A DNA stretch of 63,178 bases from positions 1,179,021-1,242,198 of the forward strand of contig JAMPGH010000001.1 of assembly GCA_023664045.1 (NCBI GenBank), given 5' to 3'. The position numbers and the translations under genes are program-made. The notes below the pieces were generated by a model that had not been told where the DNA came from, searched no databases, and was given only the letters and a program-made list of their open reading frames with translations. Shown in pieces: positions 16,725 to 26,194 of this stretch (the first letter of the stretch is position 1; every line of letters starts with the position of its first letter). Source of the DNA: Alistipes senegalensis (GTDB taxonomy: Bacteria > Bacteroidota > Bacteroidia > Bacteroidales > Rikenellaceae).

Positions 16725-17833
16725 CGTTCGTTGAGAATTTGCAGGGCCAGACGTCGCATGAAGTCCGTGCCCGCTTCGATCGCCCGTTCGTCGGGCGCAA
16801 AGGTCGCCGTGTGGGTGCGGCCGGCTGCGGCGCCTACTCCCAGGCGGTAGAAAAGCGAGGGATAGCGCTCGCAGTAGAAGCCGAAATCTTCGGCCGTGGT
16901 GCGCAGGGGAAGCATCTCGGTCTTAAGGCCGGCGGCTGCGGCCTGCGCGAGGGCCGTTTCGACCAGCCGGGCGTCGTTGACCACCGGAGGGTAGCCGCGG
17001 TCGATGTCGACGTCGGTCCCTACGCCGTGGCGGGCGTCTGCCGCGGCGGCAAGTTCCGCGATCCGGCGGTGGAGCCGGGCCCGTTTCTCCTCGTCGAAGG
17101 TGCGGAGCGTACCCTCCATATATACTTCGTCCGGCACGACGTTCGTGGCGCCGGCGGCTTCCACGCGGCCGATCGACAGCACGCATTCCGGTTCGTTGAG
17201 CGCCAGCAGCCCCGTAATCAGTTCGGCACCTGCCGCAACGGGATCTTTCAGCTGGCCGCGCAGGGCTCCGTGGCCTCCCGTGCCGCGGATGCGGAAGCGC
17301 AGTTCGTCGTTGGCGGCCATGTACTTTCCGGCCCGGAACCCGAAAACGCCTACCTCCAGCTGCGGCTCCACGTGTTCGCCGATCACGGCGCGGACCTCGT
17401 AGCCGGCGAAGGGCTCTTCGGCGAGCACGTGCGACGCTCCGCCGGGGTTGCACTCCTCGCCCGGCTGGAAGAGGCCGAAAACGGTGCCGCAGAAGTCGGG
17501 TGCCGCGGCCAGATCGAGCAGCACGCCGTAGAGCACCGCCGCATGGATGTCGTGGCCGCAGGCGTGCATGACGCCGGGGTTCTGCGAGGCATAGGGCAGG
17601 CCGGTGCGTTCGGCGACGGGCAGGGCGTCGATGTCGGCCCGCAGGACGACGGCCCGGCGGTCGGCGCAGGTTCGGCGTCCCTCGATCCGGGCCAGTATGC
17701 CTGTGTCGGCGATCGGGCGGTGCGGGATGCCCGCGGCATCGAGTTGCCCGGCGATGAAGGCTGCGGTCTCCTGCTCCCGGAACGAGAGCTCCGGGTGGAC
17801 GTGCAGGTGGCGGCGGAATGCGATCGAGTCCAT
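16721..17833 (-). CDS. M20-family amidohydrolase (N-acyl-amino-acid hydrolase type)
   Basis: A 370-residue metallopeptidase-like hydrolase. The metal-ligand motif GVMHACGHDIHAA (around residue 90) and the later EECNPGGASHVLAEE segment are typical of the hippurate / N-acyl-L-amino-acid / IAA-amino-acid hydrolase group, which cleaves amide bonds of N-acylated amino acids in the cytoplasm. I chose MDSIAFRRHLHVHPELSFRE as the start because its ATG shares a base with the metF stop codon (TAATG). A longer frame upstream is the shadow of metF. The exact substrate is unknown. Confidence 0.88.
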   Translation of the reverse strand: MDSIAFRRHLHVHPELSFREQETAAFIAGQLDAAGIPHRPIADTGILARIEGRRTCADRRAVVLRADIDALPVAERTGLPYASQNPGVMHACGHDIHAAVLYGVLLDLAAAPDFCGTVFGLFQPGEECNPGGASHVLAEEPFAGYEVRAVIGEHVEPQLEVGVFGFRAGKYMAANDELRFRIRGTGGHGALRGQLKDPVAAGAELITGLLALNEPECVLSIGRVEAAGATNVVPDEVYMEGTLRTFDEEKRARLHRRIAELAAAADARHGVGTDVDIDRGYPPVVNDARLVETALAQAAAAGLKTEMLPLRTTAEDFGFYCERYPSLFYRLGVGAAAGRTHTATFAPDERAIEAGTDFMRRLALQILNER

Positions 17834-18798
17834 TAGAAGATCGTTTTGGCGATTTCGATGATGTTTTCGGCCCGGCCCATCGGGTAGTAGTGGAGCACGG
17901 GCACGCCGGCGGCTTTCAGCTCGCGGCTTTGGGCGATGGCCCATTCGGTGCCGATCTGCCGGACGGCGGCCGGATCCTCCCGGTGGACCAGCACCTCGCG
18001 CCGCAGGTCGTCGGGAATGCGGCAGCCGAACGTTTCGGGCAGCAGCGTCAGGTGGCGCAGCGTCGAGAGGGGTTTGATCCCCGGGACGATCGGTACCGTG
18101 ATGCCCGCTTCGCGGCAGCGGCGCACGAAGTCGAAGAAGCGCGCGTTGTCGTAGAAGAGCTGCGTTACGATGTAGTCGGCGCCGGCGTCGATCTTCTCCT
18201 TGAGGCGGCCGAGATCCTCGTCGGCCGACGGGGCCTCGGCATGCGTCTCGGGATAGCCCGCCACGCCGACCGAGAATTTCGAGTGGTGGGACTTCTCCAC
18301 CTCGCCGTCGACGAATTCGCCGCGGTTCATCGCCGCGATTTGCCGCACCAGATCCGCCGCATGGGCGTGGCCTTGCGGGTGAGGCGTGAAGCGCTCTTCG
18401 GTCTGCGATTTGTCGCCGCGCAGGGCCAGCACGTTGTGCAGCCCCAGAAAATCCATGTCGATGAGGGCATCTTCGATGTCGTAGCGCGAGAGTCCGCCGC
18501 AGATCAGGTGCGGCACGGTCTCCACGTCGTATTTTTTCTGAATGGCCGCCGAGATGCCGACCGTGCCGGGACGGCGGCGCACGACGTGCCGCTCCGTCGT
18601 TCCGTCGGGCAGCGGGGTTTGCTTGAGGGTTTCGCGATGGAACGTTACGTTGATGTAGGCCGGGCCGAATTCGATCAGGGGGTCGATCGCCGCGAAAGTG
18701 CCGCCCATGCCGTCGCCCTTGAGGGGCGGCAGCAGTTCGAAGGCGAAGCGGGTCTTGCCCTGTGCCAGCGCGCTATGGATGATGTCCGTTACGTTCAT
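17833..18798 (-). CDS. metF: Methylenetetrahydrofolate reductase
   Basis: A 321-residue FAD enzyme that reduces 5,10-methylene-THF to 5-methyl-THF, the methyl donor for MetH. Seen: FAFELLPPLKGDG near the start with the conserved Glu, INVTFHRE, and YIVTQLFYDNARFFDFV (around residue 200), a signature of the family. It lies downstream of metH on the same strand with a 197-nt gap that contains a two-hairpin repeat, so it may be cotranscribed with metH or have its own promoter. Confidence 0.94.
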   Translation of the reverse strand: MNVTDIIHSALAQGKTRFAFELLPPLKGDGMGGTFAAIDPLIEFGPAYINVTFHRETLKQTPLPDGTTERHVVRRRPGTVGISAAIQKKYDVETVPHLICGGLSRYDIEDALIDMDFLGLHNVLALRGDKSQTEERFTPHPQGHAHAADLVRQIAAMNRGEFVDGEVEKSHHSKFSVGVAGYPETHAEAPSADEDLGRLKEKIDAGADYIVTQLFYDNARFFDFVRRCREAGITVPIVPGIKPLSTLRHLTLLPETFGCRIPDDLRREVLVHREDPAAVRQIGTEWAIAQSRELKAAGVPVLHYYPMGRAENIIEIAKTIF

Positions 18799-18862
18799 GA
18801 CCGTTCGGGTTCTTTGTGCCGAATACTCATCTTTTCATTCGGTTTTCGGGTTCGTCCGTCGT

Positions 18863-18922
18863 CGTTCGCCGCTCGGGGCGGCGTTTGCAGGTTGGACCCA
18901 CCCCCCCCCGCCTTGGCGGGGG
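18863..18922 (+). repeat. Two-hairpin intergenic repeat, copy 1 (metH-metF gap)
   Basis: A CGCCGC...GCGGCG hairpin, the word CAGGTT, then GACCCACCC and a second hairpin (CCCCCGCCTTGGCGGGGG). A related arrangement with different stem sequences but the same core lies at 29637-29698 after the transketolase. It looks like a REP-type element. No gene fits in this 197-nt gap. Confidence 0.5.
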
Positions 18923-18995
18923 CTTCGGACCGCAGGCCTCCGGGTTTGCCGTGGGGCGCCAGCCGAATCGCCGTTCTCGGTATGTAAAAGCGTGA

Positions 18996-21900
18996 TCATA
19001 CGTTGTTTGGAATGATTTTGCGGATCTCGTCGGGCGTCAGTCCGCGGCGCCGGGCGTAGTCGAGAAGCTGCTCCTCGTCGATCGTCCCCACGGAGAAGTA
19101 GTCGGCGTCGGCGAGCAGGAGACCGCAGAGCGCTTCGCCCGGATCGATCATCCGGTTCTCGGTGAGCCGCATGTCGGTGGTGATCTCCGCGGCCAGCAGG
19201 TCGAAGACCTCGCGCTTGAGTGAATGATCGGGGGTCGCCGGATAGCCGAAAGCCATGCGCCGGCCGCGGTAGTCGCCCCGGATCGCCTGCGCCGGGGTCG
19301 GCATGTCGCCCGTTTCGTAGCCCCACATTTGTCGCCGCACGAAGAGATGCACCGCCTCGGCGAAGGCTTCGGTCAGTCGATCGGCCAGCAGCTTGGCCAT
19401 GATTGCCGAGTAGTCGTCGCCCGCCTCGCGGAAACGGGCGGCGAGCTCCTTGAGTCCGACGCCGGCCGTCAAAGCGAAGCAGCCGATCCAGTCGCCCTCG
19501 GGTGCAATGAAGTCGGCCAGCGAGCGGTTTTCGGCGCCGCGCGTCTGGTTGCGCAACATCGCCAACCGGTATTCGCGCCCTTTGGGGTCGGCGACGACGA
19601 TGTCGTCGCCCTCCGCCCGGGCCGGGAAGATCCCTGCTACCCCCTGCAGCTTCAACAGCCGCTCGTCGCGGATGCGGGCCAGCAGCGCCTGCGCGTCGGC
19701 GAAGAGCTTGCGGGCTTCGGCTCCCTTTTCGGGGTGGTCCAACACTTCAGGATAGCGGCCCGGAAGTCCCCATGCCGCGAAGAAGAAGCTCCAGTCGATG
19801 TAGGGTTCGGCGTCGGCGACGTCGAAGTCGGGGAAGACCATGCGCCCCGGATGCTGCGGCTCGACGGGCGTATGTCTCACGGCCGGGCGATTCTTGCGTG
19901 CTTCCTCCAGCGGCAGGAGCGATCGCTGTCGTTCGCTCGTGCGGTATTTTTCGCGCAGCGCTTCCTGCTGAGCGCGTATTTTTTCTTCGAATGCGGCCCG
20001 GCCGGGACCGAGCAGTTCGGCGAGCAGCTGCGTGTTGCGGCTCGCGTCGGCCGAGCGGACGACGAGGCCCGAGTAGGCCGGGGCGATCTTCACCGCCGTG
20101 TGCATGTCGGAGGTCGTGGCGCCGCCGACGATGACCGGAATGCGCACTCCGCGGCGCTCCAATTCTTCACAGACGCGGATCATCTCGTCGAGCGACGGGG
20201 TAATCAGTCCGCTCAGACAGATGCAGTCGGCCTTTTCGGCCACCGCTTCGTCGGCGATGCGCTGCGGTTCGACCATGACGCCCAGATCGCGGATCGCGTA
20301 GCCGTTGCAGGCCATCACCACGGAGACGATGTTCTTGCCGATGTCGTGTACGTCGCCCTTGACGGTGGCGATCAGCACCTTGCCGGCCGAGCGCTCCGTG
20401 CCGACCTCCCGTTCGATGTAGGGCGTCAGCGCGGCTACGGCGCGTTTCATCACGCGGGCCGTTTTCACCACCTGCGGCAGGAACATCTTGCCCTCGCCGA
20501 AGAGTGCTCCTACCTCCTCCATCGCGGGCATCAGCAGGGTGTCGATCACCGCCATCGGAGATCCTAAGGTGCGGTAACCCTCCAGTGCATCTTCTTCGAT
20601 GAAGTCGGCGATGCCCTTGCGCATGGCATGGCCGATCCGCTCCCGCAGCGACCCTGCGCGCCATGCGTCGGGCGCCTGCGGCTGCGTGTCGCTCGTCTGC
20701 CGGACCTGCTGGGCGTATTCGGCGAGCCGTTCGGCCGCGTCGGTTCGGCGGCAGAGAATGACGTCCTCGACCCGCTCCAGCAGCTCGGGCTCGATGTCGC
20801 TGTAGACCCGCAGCATCTGGGGGTTGACGATGCCCATGTCCATGCCGGCCCGGATCGCGTGGTAGAGGAATGCCGAGTGCATCGCCTCGCGCACCGCGTT
20901 GTTGCCGCGGAATGCGAACGAGAGGTTCGAGACGCCGCCCGAGACTTTGGCGTGAGGCAGGTTGCGCCTGATCCAGCGCGTGGCGTCGATGAAGGCTTTG
21001 GCGTAGCCGTCGTGCTCGGGGATGCCCGTGGCGACGGCCAGTATGTTGGGATCGAAGATGATCTCCTCGGGCGGGAATCCGTCGGCCGTGAGCAGGTCGT
21101 AGGCCCGGCGTGCCACCTCGATCTTGCGCTCGAAGGTGTCGGCCTGTCCGCGCTCGTCGAAGAGCATCACCACGGCGGCGGCTCCGTAGCGGCGGATTTC
21201 GCGGGCCCGCTGCAGGAACGTCGCCTCGCCCTCCTTGAGCGAGATGGAGTTGACGACGGCCTTGCCCTGCGTCGCTTCCAGTCCTGCGACCAGCACTTCC
21301 CACTTCGAGGAGTCGATCATCACCGGCACGCGGGCGATTTCGGGCTCGGAGGCGACCAGATTGAGGAACGTCCGCATCGCCGCGGGGCCGTCGATCAGTC
21401 CGTCGTCCATGCAGATGTCGATCACCTGCGCCCCGGCGTCGACCTGTGCCCGGGCTACGGAGAGGGCCTCCTCGTAGTCGCCCTCGCGGATCAACCGTGC
21501 GAAGCGGGCCGAGCCGGCCACGTTGGTACGCTCGCCCACGTTGATGAAGTTCGCTTCGGGGACGATGCGCAGGGGCTCCAGTCCGCTCAGCACGGTTTCA
21601 TGCCTCGGCGCGGGCAGCGGACGCGGGGCGTAGCGGCCCACGATCTTCTGCAGTTCGTAGATATGTTCGGGTGTGGTGCCGCAGCAGCCGCCCACGATAT
21701 TCAGCAAGCCCCGCCGCAGGTACTCGCCCACATCTTCGGCGAACATGGCCGGGGTTTCGTCGTAGCCGCCCATCACGTTGGGCAGTCCGGCGTTGGGGTG
21801 GGCCGAGATGCGGAACGGCGCCACGGCGGCCAGCCGCTCCAGATAGGGCAGCAGCTGCTTGGCTCCGTAGGCGCAGTTGAAGCCGACGGAGAGCAGCCGC

Positions 21901-22604
21901 GCATGCGATATCGAGGCGCAGAACGCTTCGACGGTCTGCCCCGAGAGGGTGCGGCCGCTGGCGTCGGCGAGCGTGCCCGAGACCATCGTCGGGATTTCGC
22001 GGCCCCGCTCTTCGGAGAGCCGGTCGATGGCGTAGAGCGCCGCTTTGGCGTTGAGCGTGTCGAAGACCGTCTCCACGAGCAGGATGTCCGCACCGCCGTC
22101 GAGCAGTCCGCGCGCCTGCTCGGCGTAGGCGTCGGCCAGTTGCCGGAAGGTGATTTCGCGGGCCGCGGGGTCGGCCACGTCGGCCGACATCGACGCCGTG
22201 CGGTTCGTCGGACCCATCGAGCCGGCGACGAAGCGGGGCTTGAGCGGGTTGCGGGCCGTGAAGTCGTCGGCCGCACGGCGTGCCAGCATGGCTGCGGCCC
22301 GCGAAATCTCGTAGGCGAGGGTCTCCAGTCCGTAATCCTTGAGCGAGACGGCGTTGGCGTTGAACGAGTCGGTGGTGATGATGTCGGCGCCGGCCGCGAG
22401 GTATTTTTCGTGGATCGCCCGCACGGCCTCGGGCTGCGTGAGCGCGAGCAGGTCGTTGCAGCCGCAGAGGCGGATCGTCCCGTCGCGGAAGCGCTCGCCG
22501 CGGTACTCCTCTTCGGTGAATCCGTATTGCTGGATCATCGTGCCCAGACCGCCGTCCAGCAGCAGAATGCGTGTTTCCAGCGCTTCGTAGAGCGTCGTTG
22601 CCAT
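18996..22604 (-). CDS. metH: Cobalamin-dependent methionine synthase
   Basis: A 1202-residue four-module enzyme. The homocysteine-binding domain is at about 1-330, with Zn ligands in GGCCGTTPEHI near residue 305. The pterin-binding domain (FINVGERTNVAGS) lies around 350-620. The B12 domain carries the cobalt-ligand motif GDVHDIGKNIV around residue 750. The C-terminal AdoMet reactivation domain (YIDWSFFFAAWGLPGRYPEV) is complete, so the protein is full length. It methylates homocysteine using methyl-THF made by MetF encoded downstream. Its ATG is 1 nt after the stop of the glutaminyl cyclotransferase gene. I saw no cobalamin riboswitch upstream of that pair. Confidence 0.97.
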   Translation of the reverse strand: MATTLYEALETRILLLDGGLGTMIQQYGFTEEEYRGERFRDGTIRLCGCNDLLALTQPEAVRAIHEKYLAAGADIITTDSFNANAVSLKDYGLETLAYEISRAAAMLARRAADDFTARNPLKPRFVAGSMGPTNRTASMSADVADPAAREITFRQLADAYAEQARGLLDGGADILLVETVFDTLNAKAALYAIDRLSEERGREIPTMVSGTLADASGRTLSGQTVEAFCASISHARLLSVGFNCAYGAKQLLPYLERLAAVAPFRISAHPNAGLPNVMGGYDETPAMFAEDVGEYLRRGLLNIVGGCCGTTPEHIYELQKIVGRYAPRPLPAPRHETVLSGLEPLRIVPEANFINVGERTNVAGSARFARLIREGDYEEALSVARAQVDAGAQVIDICMDDGLIDGPAAMRTFLNLVASEPEIARVPVMIDSSKWEVLVAGLEATQGKAVVNSISLKEGEATFLQRAREIRRYGAAAVVMLFDERGQADTFERKIEVARRAYDLLTADGFPPEEIIFDPNILAVATGIPEHDGYAKAFIDATRWIRRNLPHAKVSGGVSNLSFAFRGNNAVREAMHSAFLYHAIRAGMDMGIVNPQMLRVYSDIEPELLERVEDVILCRRTDAAERLAEYAQQVRQTSDTQPQAPDAWRAGSLRERIGHAMRKGIADFIEEDALEGYRTLGSPMAVIDTLLMPAMEEVGALFGEGKMFLPQVVKTARVMKRAVAALTPYIEREVGTERSAGKVLIATVKGDVHDIGKNIVSVVMACNGYAIRDLGVMVEPQRIADEAVAEKADCICLSGLITPSLDEMIRVCEELERRGVRIPVIVGGATTSDMHTAVKIAPAYSGLVVRSADASRNTQLLAELLGPGRAAFEEKIRAQQEALREKYRTSERQRSLLPLEEARKNRPAVRHTPVEPQHPGRMVFPDFDVADAEPYIDWSFFFAAWGLPGRYPEVLDHPEKGAEARKLFADAQALLARIRDERLLKLQGVAGIFPARAEGDDIVVADPKGREYRLAMLRNQTRGAENRSLADFIAPEGDWIGCFALTAGVGLKELAARFREAGDDYSAIMAKLLADRLTEAFAEAVHLFVRRQMWGYETGDMPTPAQAIRGDYRGRRMAFGYPATPDHSLKREVFDLLAAEITTDMRLTENRMIDPGEALCGLLLADADYFSVGTIDEEQLLDYARRRGLTPDEIRKIIPNNV

Positions 22605-22605
22605 G

Positions 22606-23406
22606 TTACTTCGCGATGATTTCGATTTCGAAAATCCGGCTCCAGTTCTTGCCCGTTACGAAGATGCGCTTCGTTGCGGCGTCGTAGGCGATGCCGTTCA
22701 GCACGTCGGTCTCGGGACCTTGTTCCTCCCGGGGGAGGAGACCGGCGAGGTCTACGACTCCCTCGACGCGGCCCGTCGGGGGATCGATGATGACGATGCG
22801 GTCGGTGGTGTAGACGTTGGCCCAGATCTTACCCTCGATCCACTCCAGCTCGTTGAGGAAGTCGACGGGCTGGCCCTCGAACGTTACCGTCGTGCGCTTC
22901 TCGCGCCGGAACGTCGCCGGGTCGACGGTGTAGATCTTGGCCGATCCGTCGGTCATGTAGAGCTTCTCGCCGTCGGTGGTCAGCCCCCAGCCCTCGCCCG
23001 GATAGCGGAACTCGCGGATCTTCCGTCTGGTTGCGGCGTCGTAGACATGGCAGGTGTTGGCATGCCATGTCAGCTGGTAGAGCTTGCCCTTCAGCAGCGC
23101 GATGCCCTCGCCGAACTGCGAGTGCGGCAGCCGGGCTACGGTTTCGCTGCGGCCGTTCGCGAGGTCGGTTTTGCGGAGGAGCGACTGCCCGTATTGTCCC
23201 GTGCCCTCCCAAAGCATGCCGTCGGCATAAAGCAACCCTTGCGTATAGGCGTCGGTGGGGTGGGGATAGGAGGCCTTGACGCGATAGGTATATTCGGTCG
23301 GCGCGGGAGCGGCTTCGGTGCTCGCCGAGGCGTTATGTCGGGCGCTGCCTCCCCCGCAGGCGAGCAGCAACGCGGCCGGAAAGGCGAGAAACGTTTTCAT
23401 ATTCAT
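22606..23406 (-). CDS. Glutaminyl-peptide cyclotransferase, lipoprotein
   Basis: A 266-residue protein of the bacterial/plant-type glutaminyl cyclase family (beta-propeller). Visible: YPHPTDAYTQGLLYADGMLW, WEGTGQYGQSLLRK, LNGIAYDAATKRIFVTGKNW. It converts N-terminal Gln of peptides to pyroglutamate. A lipobox (LLLACGG) near residue 17 indicates an outer-membrane or periplasmic lipoprotein. There are two possible ATGs, 23406 and 23400. Its stop codon is one base from the metH start. Cotranscription with metH is likely, but a functional link is not obvious. Confidence 0.87.
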   Translation of the reverse strand: MNMKTFLAFPAALLLACGGGSARHNASASTEAAPAPTEYTYRVKASYPHPTDAYTQGLLYADGMLWEGTGQYGQSLLRKTDLANGRSETVARLPHSQFGEGIALLKGKLYQLTWHANTCHVYDAATRRKIREFRYPGEGWGLTTDGEKLYMTDGSAKIYTVDPATFRREKRTTVTFEGQPVDFLNELEWIEGKIWANVYTTDRIVIIDPPTGRVEGVVDLAGLLPREEQGPETDVLNGIAYDAATKRIFVTGKNWSRIFEIEIIAK

Positions 23407-23492
23407 CTTCTATTATAAATAGGGTACAAAGGTAAGGATAATCCGTCGAAGATTTCGTTTTTGACCGGAATATATTCGTAACATGGGTTTTT

Positions 23493-23582
23493 GCCGAAGA
23501 TCCTGCGCCTCGGCACCCTGCTAAGAGCCGGGTTTTGGATTCAACCTTTTGCTTTCCACCTTTTTTCGTATCTTTGACTGCG
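23493..23582 (+). repeat. Composite hairpin-promoter repeat, copy 1
   Basis: The order is GCCGAAGATCCTGCGCCTCGG, then an imperfect CCCTGCT-AAG-AGCCGGG hairpin followed by TTTT, then ~30 nt of pyrimidine-rich sequence, then CGTATCTTTGA. The same arrangement occurs at 30074-30181. It reads like a terminator joined to a new promoter and forms the left end of the promoter array before tig. Confidence 0.55.
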
Positions 23583-23939
23583 TTTTAGATACTATCGCTT
23601 GTTTCTGCGCTCGGCTTATTCGTATCTTTGACTTTATCGAAGATACTGCGCCTCGGCAAAAAAAACGAATGAATTCGTTTTTGCGCTCGGCTTATTCGTA
23701 TCTTTGATTTCATCGAAGATACTGTCGTTCGGGATAAAAAATGAATAAATTCATTTTGTTCTCCCCTCACTTATTCGTATCTTTAACTGCATTTTAGATA
23801 CTTCGCCTCGGTAAAATCAAATTTCATTTGTTTTACTCTCGGCTTATTCGTATCTTTGATTTCATCGAAGATATTATCGTTCGGGATAAAAAATGAATAA
23901 ATTCATTTTGTTCTCCCCTCACTTATTCGTATCTTTGAC
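23565..23939 (+). repeat. Tandem array of six promoter-like units upstream of tig
   Basis: CGTATCTTT(G/A) recurs at 23567, 23621, 23697, 23776, 23849 and 23928, 54-79 nt apart. Most units also carry ATCGAAGATACT after it, making an inverted repeat with the promoter word (GTATCTTTGA / TCGAAGATAC). Some carry the palindrome ATGAATAAATTCAT. An ~80-nt block at 23708-23787 recurs almost verbatim at 23860-23939. Five units match the -7 consensus exactly; the one at 23776 has a final A. No gene lies in the 585-nt gap between the cyclotransferase and tig. Confidence 0.85.
23907..23937 (+). promoter_or_regulatory. Promoter of tig (last unit of the array)
   Basis: TTTG at 23907-23910, 19 nt, and TATCTTTG at 23930-23937 match the Bacteroidetes consensus exactly. 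The predicted start near 23944 gives a ~48-nt leader before the ATG of tig. Confidence 0.75.
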
Positions 23940-23991
23940 CCCGATTCTGCGGAACAGAAAAAGAAAAAACGAATATAACTCATTCATTATT

Positions 23992-25317
23992 ATGAAGATC
24001 GTAAGAGAACAACGCGAGGGAAACAGCTCGTTGCTCCGCGTGAAGGTCGGCGAGTCCGACTACGCGCAGGAGGTCGAGAAGGTGCTGCGCGACTACCGTC
24101 GCAAGGCCAACATTCCCGGTTTCCGTCCCGGCATGGTGCCGATGGGCATCGTCAAGAAGATGTACGGCAAGGGCGTGCTGGCCGAACAGTCGTACCGCAC
24201 GGCCTCGAACGCTGCTTTCGACTATCTCCAGAAAGAGAAGATCGACTATCTGGGCGACGTCATCCCCTCGGACGAGCAGGGCGACTTCGATTTCGAGAAC
24301 GGCAAGGAGTTCGAATTCGTCTTCGAGTTCGGCGAGGCTCCCGAAATCAAGCTCGATCTTTCGGAGAAAGACAAGCTGACCTACAACCGCATCAAGGTCG
24401 ACAAGAAGATGCACGACGACTACCGCTCGAACTTCCTGCGTCGTTTTGGCCGGCTGGTCGACACCGAGAAAGTTACGGCCGACGAGGCCCTGAGCGTAAC
24501 GCTCGACAACGGCGACATGAACATCGCCGATGCCTACGTGGGACTGATCTCCATGTCGGAGGAGGAGCGCAAGCCCTTCATCGGCAAGAAGGTGGGCGCC
24601 AAGATGCAGGTCGATATCAACGAACTCTACAAGAATCCTTCGCAGCGTGCCGCCGTGCTGCAGGTCAAGCAGGACGAGCTGGAGGGTATCAAACCCGAAT
24701 TTTCGCTGGAGATCACCAAGATCCGCAAGTTCGCGGAACCCGAACTCAACGACGAGTTCTTCAAGATGGCGTTCCCGGCCGGCAACGTGAAGTCGGAGGC
24801 CGAGCTCGACACGTTCGTCGACGAGGAGATCTCCAAAGAGCTGTCGCGCGAGAGCGACTACCTCTTCACGCTCCAGCTGCGCGACTACCTCATCAAGAAA
24901 GCCGGTCTGAAGATGCCCGAGGCGTTCCTCAAGCGCTGGCTCTACACCATCAACGAGGGCAAGTTCTCGATGGAGGATATCGAAAAGGACTTCGACCAGT
25001 TCCTGAAGATGTTCACGTGGAACTACCTCCAGAAGCACTTCATTCAGGAGGAGAAGATCGCCGTCTCCAAAGACGAAGCTACGGCCGAGGCCAAAGCGCT
25101 CGCCGCCGCGCAGTTCGCCCAGTACGGCATGCCCTCGGCACCGGACGATATGCTGGCCGGCTACGCCGAGAAGATTCTCGCCGACAAGGAGCAGGGTCAG
25201 AAGATCTACGAAAAACTCTACGAGGTGAAGGTCGTCGAAGCCGTCAAGGGCAAGATCAAGGTAACGGAAAAGGCCGTTTCTGCCGACGATTTCGCCAAGT
25301 TGGCCAAAGAACTCTAA
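23992..25317 (+). CDS. tig: Trigger factor (ribosome-associated chaperone)
   Basis: A 441-residue trigger factor. The N-terminal ribosome-binding domain has the signature region FRPGMVPMGIVKKMYGKGVL (around residue 42), the counterpart of the GFRxGxxP motif. A central region around 150-250 corresponds to the PPIase-like domain, and a long helical C-terminal domain follows. The chosen start MKIVREQREGNSSLLRVKV matches the family N-terminus; in-frame sequence upstream of 23992 is leader. It is followed by clpP and clpX, the classic tig-clpP-clpX order, but a strong terminator separates tig from clpP. Confidence 0.93.
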   Translation: MKIVREQREGNSSLLRVKVGESDYAQEVEKVLRDYRRKANIPGFRPGMVPMGIVKKMYGKGVLAEQSYRTASNAAFDYLQKEKIDYLGDVIPSDEQGDFDFENGKEFEFVFEFGEAPEIKLDLSEKDKLTYNRIKVDKKMHDDYRSNFLRRFGRLVDTEKVTADEALSVTLDNGDMNIADAYVGLISMSEEERKPFIGKKVGAKMQVDINELYKNPSQRAAVLQVKQDELEGIKPEFSLEITKIRKFAEPELNDEFFKMAFPAGNVKSEAELDTFVDEEISKELSRESDYLFTLQLRDYLIKKAGLKMPEAFLKRWLYTINEGKFSMEDIEKDFDQFLKMFTWNYLQKHFIQEEKIAVSKDEATAEAKALAAAQFAQYGMPSAPDDMLAGYAEKILADKEQGQKIYEKLYEVKVVEAVKGKIKVTEKAVSADDFAKLAKEL

Positions 25318-25342
25318 TATTCGGCCGGAAATTCCTCGATTC

Positions 25343-25380
25343 GGACTTTGCAGGCGTGATGTTTGCAAAGTCCTTTTTTT
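25343..25380 (+). terminator. Terminator of tig
   Basis: A perfect 10-bp stem GGACTTTGCA / TGCAAAGTCC with an ~10-nt loop runs directly into TTTTTTT (25374-25380). Confidence 0.9.
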
Positions 25381-25522
25381 GAGTGTGAACGAACCTGGAA
25401 TGAAAAATTAAGAATCGTTGCTTTCCGTTCTCTCGGAGAGCCTGTGAAGAAAAATCCGCCACGGGCGGGTATTTTCCGTCGCGCTCGGTTCTCGATTCTT
25501 CATTTCTAATTAGCAAAGCGTT

Positions 25523-26194
25523 ATGTCCGAATTCGAAAAATACGCACGCGGAAAGTGCGGTATCAGTTCGCTGAAGCTGCACGATTTCAAGTCGGTGGCC
25601 GAGGCCTACGTCTCGCCGACGATCATCGAGGAGCGCCAGCTCAACATCGCCACGATGGATGTCTTCTCGCGTCTGATGATGGACCGCATCATCTTCCTCG
25701 GCGCGCCGATCTACGACGATGCCGCCAACATCATTCAGGCGCAGCTGCTTTTTCTGGAGTCCGTGGACCCCGAGAAAGATATTCAGATCTATATCAACTC
25801 GCCCGGCGGGTCGGTGTCGGCCGGTCTGGGCATCTACGACACCATGCAGCTCGTCGCCTCGGACGTGGCGACCATCTGCACGGGACTCGCCGCTTCGATG
25901 GGCGCCGTGCTGCTGACGGCCGGGGCTGCCGGCAAGCGTTCGGCGCTGCCCCATTCGCGGGTGATGATCCACCAGCCTTTGGGCGGAGCGCAGGGCCAGG
26001 CATCCGACATCGAAATCACGGCCCGCGAGATCATGAAGACCAAGCGCGAACTGTATCAGATTCTCTCCGCGCACTCGGGCGTGCCGATCAAGAAGATCGA
26101 GCGCGATGCCGACCGCGATTACTGGCTCTCGGCCCGCGAAGCCTGCGACTACGGACTGATCGACGAAGTGCTCACCAAACGCGAAAAACAATGA
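25523..26194 (+). CDS. clpP: ATP-dependent Clp protease proteolytic subunit
   Basis: A 223-residue serine peptidase. The nucleophile is in [11 protein letters not shown] (Ser near residue 125), the His in [15 protein letters not shown] (around 150), and the Asp in the [11 protein letters not shown] region (around 200). It forms the tetradecameric chamber fed by ClpX. The extended N-terminus of ~30 residues before the mature-like segment may be a propeptide, as is common in this phylum. Its TGA overlaps the clpX ATG, so the two are coupled. The 205 nt upstream hold the tig terminator and a small GC-rich hairpin near 25456. Confidence 0.95.
   Translation: MSEFEKYARGKCGISSLKLHDFKSVAEAYVSPTIIEERQLNIATMDVFSRLMMDRIIFLGAPIYDDAANIIQAQLLFLESVDPEKDIQIYINSPGGSVSAGLGIYDTMQLVASDVATICTGLAASMGAVLLTAGAAGKRSALPHSRVMIHQPLGGAQGQASDIEITAREIMKTKRELYQILSAHSGVPIKKIERDADRDYWLSAREACDYGLIDEVLTKREKQ

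Noticed and set aside
23565-23939. Possible CRISPR array before tig
   Set aside because: Repeats contain promoter words, spacing varies, 'spacers' are themselves repeated and no cas gene is nearby.
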